Assembly (NCBI GenBank): GCA_037074765.1
Contig: JBAMDO010000066.1
Coordinates: forward strand, 248,001 to 312,000
Direction of reading: 5' to 3'
Source: Mansonella perstans
Lineage: Eukaryota > Nematoda > Chromadorea > Rhabditida > Onchocercidae
DNA: 64,000 nucleotides
This document shows, piece after piece, positions 1 to 10,278 of this stretch (position 1 is the stretch's first letter; every line of letters begins with the position of its first letter). The notes beneath the pieces are model-generated. The model was not told where the DNA came from, did no database searches, and saw only the letters and a program-made list of their open reading frames with translations. The position numbers were made by a program, and so were the translations under genes.

Positions 1-477
1 AGTGTGATATTTTAGAGGAAATAATCTAGCTTAAATTGCTAATATTTAACAAATGCTAATAATTCTGAAAGGTTCTCTTCGATTCGATTTAAAATGTGAT
101 TGTATTATAATAAAACAGATTTCAAATAATTTTTGTTCAGCAACAAATAAAGTATAATAACCGGAAAAAAATAACTGACCAAATAAAAAGTAAAATTACA
201 GTGATTTTGTTCACTAGGCATTCGTATTGTGATGGCAATTGAGATTTATGACTAAGTTACCCGAACGAACCAGAAATGTATCTTATGAAAAATGCAAATT
301 ATATCATTTGAAAATTTTTTGAAAAAAAAAATAAAAGGAAAAAAAGTAATAATTTGAAATGGAAAAATTTTCACTCCCAAGAATAGTGTTCGGAAATTAC
401 CAAATTTCGAAAATTTTGAGCATTTATCGCATTTAAAAAACAATTTATCTTCAATAACAAGGACGTATAACGTCGCT

Positions 478-1303
478 ATGGATACTGTTGTGCACCACCG
501 CCCATCAAATTCGCATCCATCGCCAAATACATTCCCAGATTCTAATACGAGCCGCATCTCAGATCCCTCGCAACAAAATAATAGAACATCCCGAAGGCGA
601 AAACGGCGCTGGAAAATTAAAGATACTCAGCAAATCACCAGGTGACTTTGTATTAATTTGTAAAGATGCTGATGATTTCTGGATATTAGTGCTGGGATAG
701 CACTCATTTCATGTCCCATTTTTCATTCTCTTCTACATGACTTTACACGAAACATTTATCGCAAAACCCGAAATAATTTAAACATAGAAATATGTGTTAA
801 GATAACTAAAGAAATATTTCAAATTAACTGAAGTAGATTCACAGAAATAGAAAAGTGATAGTATGAAGATTATTTTGTTTCATATTTGTTTAAGCATAAT
901 GAGGTCAAATATAATTACATAAGAAGGATGTCGGTATATTCTAAAAAATATGCTGTAACATGCTGTAAATCATCTCTGGTTAACTTAATGATCGTGATGT
1001 CATCGGATGTGACTGGATATGGTAAACAAACTTCCATAAGTAACATGCTGTAAATCATCTTCCATAAGCCCCATAAGAAGCTCGAACAAGGGAGTCAAGA
1101 ATCAATCCAATTCAATTCAACAGTCCCATAACTCTCTTCTTCATACAAAGTGTGGACTTCGGTTCTGTTCATCTCAGTACTACCTTTCAATAAGTAAGAA
1201 TTTAATATCCTCTGCTAATTCTAATTCTAGACTAAATCAACAAACTATTATTTCAAACGATCCGTCTGAGCAAATAATTGAAATACTTAATCGTCAAACT
1301 TAA
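478..1303 (+). CDS. Hypothetical small basic protein, two exons (tentative)
   Basis: Exon 1 is 478-641, starting at ATG and ending in AG before a GTGACT donor. Exon 2 is 1231-1303, after a TTCTAG acceptor. The phases agree (2 bases plus 1), giving 78 residues ending in TAA at 1301-1303. The first exon encodes a Ser/Asn/Pro-rich stretch and then a strongly basic cluster (TSRRRKRRWKIKD). The second is acidic and helical (SEQIIEILNRQT). I recognise no domain. The basic cluster could be a nuclear localisation or nucleic-acid-binding segment, but that is inference. More exons may exist between the two, or the ORF may be chance. The main support is that the exon-intron phases fit and codon use looks ordered compared with the flanks. 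Confidence 0.3.
956..1060 (+). repeat. Pair of 20-bp direct repeats
   Basis: The 20-mer taacatgctgtaaatcatct occurs at 956-975 and again at 1041-1060. It lies in the intron of the tentative small gene. No terminal inverted repeats or ORF accompany it. Confidence 0.6.
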
Positions 1304-2624
1304 CCTCCAATAAACTATCACAACAGTATTTGTATATCAGTTTCCGAAAACTGATAATGCGTTGTGATAACGAGCTGATAATGATGTTATGCACGGCGAC
1401 AGCAATAACACATTATACACGTTTGTCATTAATGATGCACTGGTTTTTCTAAGTGCAATTAATATTAGAAATTGCCAAAATATGCTAAATCCCCGTTATT
1501 TTTAGGAGGATAAATTTTTCACGATACATTTCTAGTAGTTCCCAGATAACAACAGCTTTCTGATATTGCAAATTGGTATCACAATGAATGCAATATTACG
1601 GAATCACTAAAAATCTTTCCACTTTATCATAATTTTAGGAACTTTGTACTTTCGAAATTTGTCAGCTGCTTTAAAAATTGTGCTAAATCTACTTTGTTAA
1701 AATACAATGACGTCTTGCACGACCCCTCTCAACTAAATTAAACCTATATCAATCAATTAGTGAAATTTCCCTCTTTACCTCAGAATTAATCGTCCATATT
1801 TTTTACAAAAACACCAACTGCACTACTTTTTCCAAAAATGAATTATGACATTACAATGTTACTGTTGTCACGTTGTCACACAACGATATTAATGTTGTCA
1901 AATTACATTTATTTCACAGAAATTAGAGGCTCAAAGGTGTCAACTATAATAGAAATACTTGAAAGATGCTAATTAAAATAACACCATAACTTCAAAATGT
2001 AAAAAACTAAAGAATTTCAATCTCCAGTAAATATTTCATCCAAAAACCTATCGTGCACATACAATAACCTACTAATCTTTCGGTGATTTTATGCTTAAAA
2101 ATTATTTTTGCGAAAAATTTTAGCAGTGATTAAAAAAGTTCATGTTACAATACAGTTAAAGATAACATCGATCATTATAAAACTGATCACGAAAAAACAG
2201 AAATATATGTGTAAACATTCCATACAAGATAAAATATACAGGTTTTCTATATAATCCATTATCAATATTTGCCAGCTAAAATTTAAACAAAAAAAAAGAA
2301 CACAACTATATATAAAAAAAAACATCGATAAAACAGCTTAACTCCCAACATAAGAATTTCAACCAATAAAGCAGATAAGAAAAACTAAAGAATTTTTTAA
2401 CAGGCTGCAACAGCACAACATTATAGTTCCGTTAGTAAGCATCATCAGACAACTGATCTCCCATTAACAACATTCCCAGTACTTTGATCGCTGATCGTCT
2501 ACAAATGATACATTATCACACCGCTGATCGTGTACAAAAGATATATTATCACCATGGCTTGAACAAATAAGTTTAGCAGTTCTCAAGTTACTGGCAGTCT
2601 CAAGTTTTTAGTGCCTAATGACCA
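1304..2624. other. Gap downstream of the first CCCH gene
   Basis: AT-rich sequence between the tentative small + gene and the 3' end of the first CCCH gene. I see no convincing exon. It contains a tandem direct repeat at 2489-2553. Confidence 0.5.
2489..2553. repeat. Two tandem copies of a 33-bp unit
   Basis: Adjacent units start at 2489 and 2522, both beginning cgctgatcgt, with about five mismatches. On the minus strand one frame stays open through both and would encode a repeated 11-residue peptide of the form DN(I/V)SFV(H/D)DQR. This lies just 3' of the stop I chose for the first CCCH gene, so it could be 3' UTR or an alternative terminal exon. I found no splice acceptor with matching phase. 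Confidence 0.6.
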
Positions 2625-5600
2625 TCATACTTTTGTAAAGTAATTCCTCCTCATAGCAGATAGCGTTCCAAGATTACATTTTGCACAGAATGCTATAACA
2701 TCCAAAAATCGTTCAAACGTACCTCTTTGCATTGTATCCCCTACTGCACTGAAACCGATGCCCATTACAGAATTGCCAAAATCACCAGTTCCTGCACACA
2801 ACTGATATTTACTGAGGTTTTCTGGAGAATTCAAGCAGTTGAGGCTAAAAGAACGGAATTATAAATGCGTTTTAATACCATATGCATCATATAACTGAAG
2901 ATATTTCCCTACAATTTGGCCGTAACAAAAGAAAAATTCCTTACGAACTATAAAACAAATAACCACCTTGTATTCATCTGATCTATATGTCCGAAATTGT
3001 CTCTGCGATTTTGCAATTTGTCCATCGTCATCTGCAATTTCAGTGCAAGTTTATTTTGTCCAAAATTTATCGACAAATGAATAAGCCACTGATCAGACTA
3101 ATTAATTTACTAACAACTGAATCCATGTAAATTTACTACAATACACTGAATAAAATTACATTTAAGTAATAAAAAAATCCACACTTATGTTCAAATGTTT
3201 ATGGATAATCAGCAATTCGCACCATAAGTTACAGTAATACCCTGCTAAATTTATCATATAACCCAGTTTTGCATTTCGGATGAGCCTGTAACATGGAAAA
3301 GTTCCAAGTAAACATGACATCGACTCGAGTTATTAACACTTTACAAAATCGTTATGCCTTTCATTTAGATGATTGTAAATAAATTGACAATGCCATCCAC
3401 ATAAACATGACCATAACTTCGCGACCCCTTTCAAATGAGTGAACAATAAAAGTAAAACTATATCGGTTAGGAACTTCTAAATCGTAAAAAAATCATTGAC
3501 GAGAATGAAACCGTATCATATCCTTCAAAAGTCTACACAAATACTAGTCACATCCACAGCTTAATCAGTCAATAAAATACATAACATATCTTAAAGGATC
3601 ATATTTATAGGCAGAAGCACAATTACCTTCTATTTATGATCGTATCAAAACTAAAATTCAGCTACAGCTGAAATAATAATTTTGACAAATTAAATAAATG
3701 AATATTCCACAGTCACTAATGAATCGAAACTTACCAAATTACTTCGCATTTCATCTAAAGGCTTATGAATAAATTGACAACGGTCTCCATATGGACACGA
3801 ACCATCTACGGTAAAGTTATCGCATAGCTTAGTCTTGTATTTTGGATGTCGCTGAAAAAAGCAATTATATCCAGAAAATATGAACTATAATGCTCGGAAA
3901 ATTTCCGAAAAACATTCGGACACAATTTTTTTGCACAGTTAAGGAAAATCCAACAAGGAATGGAAAAGAGATGAAATCTTTCAAAAAAATTTCATTAATA
4001 CATAAAGAGAGAAATTACCGCTGGAGCCTGACGTAATTCATCAACACCATGTGCATACCGACACCGAGAACCGTATGAACATTGTCCCTTACTAAGAAAT
4101 TCAGTGCAAAGAGAAGTTTTATATGTGCGCGCTCGACGACGCTCTGAAAATTGCGATGAAAAAAGGATTTAATTCAAAGCATTACTTAATATGAAATAAA
4201 CCTGCCTTTCTGCACGGACTCTCGTTCCTTATCAGAAACCTCCTTATGCCATTCTGGTTCATGTACAGGATACTAAATTGAGAACATTGAAAAAACTCAA
4301 TAACTGCCCTTATTGAGCTAAAAGTCACCGGATCACAAATCAGATCGATTGTCAAATAATACCAATATAAAACAGATTTAACAGCCCTTATAATAATATC
4401 TGAATAACCAAAGCTGCAAGACATCACAAACCACCATCTGATAAAATCGTAAAACTTCTAGCTTACCGCTGAAATCACAAATATCCTGCTTAAATGTCTA
4501 AACAATACTTTAAAACTTCAGTGTAACTAAAACATTCTCATTTTTTCCTAGTTAATATCCGTACAATTCAATTCTTCACAGTTATTCACTTTCTTCAATA
4601 GATATTAGATGATTTCCAGGAAGACAATCACTGGTTACAAGATTGAAATGAATCTCAAATTCAATAAATATTCATGAAGGCGAAAATTTAATTGAAATTT
4701 GGTTCCCATAAATACACTATTCCATACTTAAGCTCCAATTGAAGACGAAATTCTAGACGAAATTCTTCCTCACCGTATGCAAAACTGTAGATTTCTTCAT
4801 ATTTACATTTTTTAGTTTTTTTAAATCACAGTAACATTTTGTATGCTTCTTATGCCATTCTTGAATGAAAGTGGGCAAACAAATAACTGCTAAGTACCGA
4901 TATCCTATGAGCATTTCAACTGAGAATTTATCTTTCGAAAACGTAGAGGAATGTAATGGAAACTAATCTGTCAACTAAAAAACATTAGTTACAAAAGTGA
5001 CAAGTCGAAAAGGTAGAAACGATGCTCACTGATAAGTACTTCAACTAGACTTTACATTATCATCTTCATCAGGCTCCCATACACGACTATTGCGGCATGG
5101 AATATTCCTTCTACTCCTTACCACTTTCACCTTTCAAAAACAAATATGCGTTACCGAATGAACAGATTAAACCGTATATTTTGCACCGAGCAATTCCTGG
5201 ACGTTGGAAGCTGTAACTAGGACTGCCTCAAAAATAAAAGTTCCAGAATCACTTGCAGGAAGATGTTGATACTAGTAGATGCTCTCTGGTTAGACTTCTA
5301 TCGTCAATTCATTAGGCTAATTAATTACAACTTCAAAATTATTGTCGATATGTAAATATCAGCGATATTTGGACAACAGCAAATATATTAAATTGAATAT
5401 GCAAAAGCAAAAAATAGAGGTGACCTTCCAAAATTTTTTCCATGATATTAATTATTTTCAACGCCTACATTTCGTAAACTAAATGTTTCCCTTCGTTATG
5501 TTTTCACTTCGGTAATTTTGAAGTCAGAATGAGTAATAAAGAGTGACTAAAGTCAAACCGGAGAGCATCTTTCTAACGGTGATTCCAATACTCTAACCAA

Positions 5601-6347
5601 AATCTTAGCAGTATATTACTGCTACTGCAAAATTGATATTAAGAATAATGACCGACCCAACCAAAATTTCAAACTGAATATTTTAATATGTAGTCAATTT
5701 ACAACCAACAGACTATTTCTTTAACTTTTAATTTAAAAAAAAAAGTATTTCGAAAATTTAATTCTGTTTCATTTCTTACTGCCCCTCGACATCTTCATTT
5801 TCACTGTTCACCGAACATAAATATATTTAATCTTTCCTTTGTTTAAGTGATCGGAAAACGTCATCAGGGAATAATTTACGATTGTGGAAATCGGTGACAA
5901 AAAATAAAAGCGCGGTATAAGAATACGACAACCCCTCTTGTTAACTTCTGCACCTGACATACAACCTACCTCCACAATCGATGAACAACAAAATCTTGAT
6001 TGAATCTCATTAGACAAACTTTTGATCATTTCTAATTTATTGACTTCTCCGAATGCGAAAACATCCAACCAAAATGCGAAAATCTATTTCTCCGTCTTAT
6101 CTATCATCTGTCGAAAATATTGTCTGTCAGCGAATATTCACTCAGGTATAAAGCAGGCTCTAGTCTCAAACATTACGGAATCTCGAACTTGTAAATCCCA
6201 ACCTTGTCGCGATAAAGCCAGATTTAAAATTGTCACCTGCTTACCTTTTCGCAATTCTTCACGTTCTGCATCGGTTAACGTTTGCCAAGCAGTCCTTTGT
6301 AAATGGTTGCCAAAGGATTCTGCGGGTGTTCCACTGTCTTCAGACAT
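2625..6347 (-). CDS. Tandem CCCH zinc-finger RNA-binding protein, POS-1/MEX/OMA (TIS11) type, copy 1
   Basis: The exons on the minus strand are 6347-6245, 4143-4019, 3851-3735, 3031-2967 and 2844-2625. All phases match and give 209 residues. Finger 1 is C47-x8-C56-x5-C62-x3-H66, introduced by TYKTSLC. Finger 2 is C86-x8-C95-x5-C101-x3-H105, introduced by YKTKLC. Each finger sits on its own exon. The helix before finger 1 ([19 protein letters not shown]) resembles the equivalent segment of nematode POS-1-like proteins. This family binds AU/U-rich 3' UTR elements and controls maternal mRNAs in the germline and early embryo; applying that role here is inference. A TTTTAG acceptor lies about 15 nt before the ATG, a likely spliced-leader site. 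An alternative end is possible through a GTACGT donor near 2732. A 67-nt homologue of copy 2 exon 4 lies unused in intron 1 (4272-4206). A tandem paralogue lies at 10.3-13.7 kb. Confidence 0.82.
3248..3412 (-). pseudogene. Decayed second-finger exon fragments inside copy 1
   Basis: In the intron between the finger 2 exon and the next exon, two fragments match the finger 2 exon. On the minus strand, 3287-3248 reads [13 protein letters not shown] after an acceptor-like ACAG, matching [13 protein letters not shown] but with a tyrosine in place of the first zinc-binding cysteine. At 3412-3355 the sequence resembles the second half of the same exon but has stops. The order of the halves is swapped, so they are two separate relics. 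Confidence 0.6.
4206..4272 (-). other. Unused or alternative helix exon in intron 1 of copy 1
   Basis: This 67-nt block is open and has the same length as exon 4 of copy 2. It encodes [19 protein letters not shown], similar to the [15 protein letters not shown] end of exon 1. It starts after a TTTAG acceptor in phase 0 and would end AAAG before a GC donor, with a GT donor 4 nt further on. Copy 1 exon 1 ends in phase 1, so it cannot join this block without a stop. It could be an alternative exon fed by an unseen upstream exon, or a leftover of the duplication. Confidence 0.5.
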
Positions 6348-6915
6348 AATGAGGTTACATTTCTAAAACAGATGTTGAGAATCCTATCATCCTAAAATCT
6401 GTAGCCAACAATCGTAATTGAATTTGTAATCTAGACTTTGCTCAATAGTTGCTCTTTTCTTTATCATCGTGAAATCAACAATAATTTTAAAGTCCAATAA
6501 AGGGCATGAAGACATTATTCATCCACCTATCACACATTTGCTTATCGTTCTGAAATCTTGAATTGAGTTATCCATGTATTGGAGATAACAGAGATCCATT
6601 AAAAAAGAGCGCAGCCAGGAAGCGTACAACTACGTAAAAAAATCAAAACTTAAGCAAATTGTATTCTCAAGGGTAAAGATGTCCTCAAATAATAATACTC
6701 ACGATGGATAGTATCGTAATCAGAAGACACGCCATACGTACCAAAAAACAATGAAGAACTTCACTTTTATCAAAAAAGTTACTGAACTCATAGAATATAA
6801 AAAAGATTCCAAGCTTAAAATTGTAACAGCGAAAATCTGGATAGAAATGACCTACCAAAAATTTCTCCATGCTATTAATCATTTTCAGCGTCTACATTTC
6901 GTAAACTAAATGTAA
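5425..6915. repeat. Dispersed pair of ~65-bp repeats flanking the first exon of copy 1
   Basis: A block at about 5425-5490 recurs at about 6845-6910 at roughly 85 percent identity by eye. Both end in tacatttcgtaaactaaatg. One copy is in intron 1 and the other upstream of the ATG. On the minus strand each contains a short Met-led frame (MEK-like) near a GGTAGG or GGAAGG motif, so alternative first exons are possible but not supported further. Confidence 0.5.
6355..6368 (-). promoter_or_regulatory. Probable spliced-leader acceptor for CCCH copy 1
   Basis: Read on the minus strand, a CTGTTTTAG acceptor lies about 15 nt before the chosen ATG at 6347, with no in-frame coding upstream. Trans-splicing to a leader is usual in nematodes, so this supports the start choice. 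Confidence 0.45.
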
Positions 6916-9900
6916 TTTAGCATTCATAACAAAAATAATCCGTCACATTATGCTTCCACGCAAAAAATCTTCCGAAAGCCAAACATTTTTGTTCGGAGTA
7001 AAATTCAACAGAAAATAAATAAGAATTAATCACTTACTTCAATCGTTCTTGGAGATTTTACATTAATCGCGGACAAATCGATGTAATTCAGTTCTCCATG
7101 AATAACAATATAAATTCTAAAATTAATAGCGACCAATGCTATTAATTCTTCAATGAGTATAACATTTCATCGAATTAATAAAGCTAATAACAGAAATAAA
7201 GAATGATCTTATTCATTTATGGCTAAAAATTAGTTGTTGTACTTTAGAAATGTAGCAGTTCGATGATGGCCGATAATTTATGAGTGATTTATGATTCTGT
7301 TGCTTTGATCAACTGAATTCACTAGTTAGTATACATATTTTTTTTTATGAAGCACATTAAGTACCATTACTAAATCTCGAATTAGCCTTACTACATAAAA
7401 TAATAGTCTTAAATTAAACATGACTAATCTAAATTGTACATTTGAAATGTGACTCGACTAAGTTTAAAAAAAAAAACCGCCGAAAGATCTAACCCATTAA
7501 GTTCTTGTTGACTAAAATACGCCAGCACATGTGGTTCTATACCGTATGATTGGTACAAAAATTCCCGGAATTCCACTGGTACTGGTAACATATCAAACTG
7601 TCGTTAGTAATAAATGCTGCAATATAATAGAGCAATATAGAACTGTATACCCTAACAACAATCACAACAACGGCTATTTCATGTCAAAATATCACCGTTA
7701 TTCCTCGATTTCTTTATGAAAGTAACCAATTTACCTGTATCTTTCCTAACTCAAAAATCTTCGCTTTTTCCATCTTCAAATGAAAACATATATGAGAATG
7801 CTACTACTTAACATACAAGAATTAAGATACAAGGATAGATAACATCTGAGGCGAGAAATTAATCGAATTAATCTAATTTAAATTTAATTAACTTAAACTT
7901 AACGAATTAACTTAACTTAGCTTAACTTAATGACATGTTACAACAATTTCACGTTTCAATGATAAATTTACTTTTTTGGTTTAATATCAATGACTTGCAC
8001 GATTTGATACATTCACATATAATTGGCTAATGCTTAATGAGATGTTCTAATAAAATAGCCGACGATTAATTAATTAATTAGTACTACAGTATTTAACCCA
8101 CATATTGTTACATTACTGGGATGTTTTAATTTAAGCCCTATTAGAGATTCTACCTGAAATTCATTGAACTTTCAAATTTTGATACATAGTATTTCTTCCA
8201 TAGATCAACTGAAACATATAACCAATCATATAATATCAAATAGGAAATTAACAATAGTGAAATATAGCATAAAAAAAAAAAAAAAAAACGACAGTTCCCT
8301 ATCTCCTCCTTCCCATCATCAAAAAGATGGATGATTTACGACAACGACAACGAGTCCTTACCAATGAAACACAAATATCACACAAAGAAACAGCGATGAT
8401 GGTTACGGTAGTAAGAGCTTTGTAATAATACATCTTTGTGAACTCTCTACGAAACAAGCTACCCTTTGCGGTAAGATAACGATAGACAATGAATATCATT
8501 TGACCTCACATCCTAATGACCCCATGCCAAATTAAAGTTATAACTGATTGACCTTAGCAGTAGGTTGAGTATGATTGCATGTAGTTCAATTTAATATTTT
8601 TAAAAGCGGATAGAAGAGCAGATATTTTTTAAAAAAATAGTACCGCAAACAGAATTTTTCCATAAGCTAATGTACTAAAGAAATTTTCGCACTTTTCTTA
8701 CGATAGTATCATCTTTCGACTATTATCTGAATTGAATTCATCGATTTGCTCAAGTCCTAAAAATATCTAGGTAATCACTTGAGAACAAGCAGTCAGTCAA
8801 TGGTATCATCTCAATTGTCGAAATTTTAACTGCAATTTAACTACATTGACCAACAAACTGTCCTCTTCCTCCTTGACCTCCATCTTATCAATTCATCCCT
8901 TCCGAAATTTTGCACTCATTACTCCATCTAAGAAATCCTTAGCCACAACAGGTACTGCACAATTCTTGTTGAAATTTCAACTCAAACACTATTACTCATA
9001 ACTTTGACCTCAAAAATGACATCAAACCGATTATCATAAATTATTACTGGACCATATTATAAGTAGGATACCGAACTTCCAAAATCGAGCAATCTTTAGA
9101 AACCAAAAAAGATAATATTACTGACTGGAACAATACAGAATAAAATTTTGAGGGTTCCTTTGTATCTAAACTTCTCCACGTGCTATAAAATCGTAAAAAG
9201 TGATTTCAAAGTTCGAAATTTTCATTAAAAAATTGGACAAAGTTTCAATTTGAAAATGCGAAAGAAAACAAGAAAAATGTATAGCACTAGATGCTACTAA
9301 AACTTTTCAAAATAACAATATCTCAAATGTTCTTACCAATGAATTTAAAAAATGTATCAGCAATGCATAAAGCAAGCAATAAAAAAGTAACAAATAATAA
9401 CAGAATAGTGCCCAATCAATGTTGAATTAAACAAATGGAAGTGAAATGAAATTTAGTAAAATTCATAGCTATCAATCAGCGTTACTTTCTTCATCTGATC
9501 ATTCATTCATATATAAAAAAGACACATATGAAATTAACAAATAAACAATTGGATTGTTTTGTTGAATTTTGAAAATGGAAGAGTGGTCAGCATTACTTAT
9601 CCTTTCGTCCACTATTTCACAAATTTCAAATCAGTCCTTATGTTTTAACTTTTATACCTCTCTTCCACATTTCAAAATCAATTCAATGATTGCATCATTT
9701 AGGAAGTTTATCAAAATAATTGATAATGCTGAATGGAACAAAAACACATATATGAATGGATTTGAGAATAAATCTATCCTCTTAAACATTTACCGCGAAC
9801 TGCCAAAAAAACAACATATATAATTCACAAATCCCACATCCCAATCCAGAGAAGCAAAAAAAGAAAACAAAGGAGAATAAAAAAAAATCTTAAATGATGT

Positions 9901-10278
9901 AAGAAATGAAACGTTCTATAAACCGTTATGAATAAAACAGTAATGACATACGATATATGTATATTGAAATATTGAAATGGATGGAAAATGAAAATAAAAT
10001 AACAAAAAATTTACTTGAAAGATATTGAAAAAATCAAATCAATGCAAATTACAGAGCACAAAAAGATGTAAAACAACGGTAATTAACTAAAAAATAACCG
10101 GATTTTCAGAGGGAATAAGAGTATTTACAGAGAAACAAATATCTAGTATTAAAATAAACTACGCAATATTTTGATAGATACCAGGATTCGGAACTGGAAA
10201 ATTCAAGAAAAAAGTTGCCCGACAAGAATCTGCATATTTTCAGCAAAAAAAAAAAGTGCCGAACTGTATAAAGAAAAT
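6369..10278. other. Intergenic region between the two CCCH paralogues
   Basis: About 3.9 kb of AT-rich sequence. It holds a TTAAC-rich low-complexity stretch near 7860-7930 and an A-run at 8269-8288. Short ORFs at 7531-7719, 8299-8499 and 9569-9823 lack splice context and look like chance. Regulatory sequence for copy 1 must lie here, but I cannot point to it. Confidence 0.5.
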
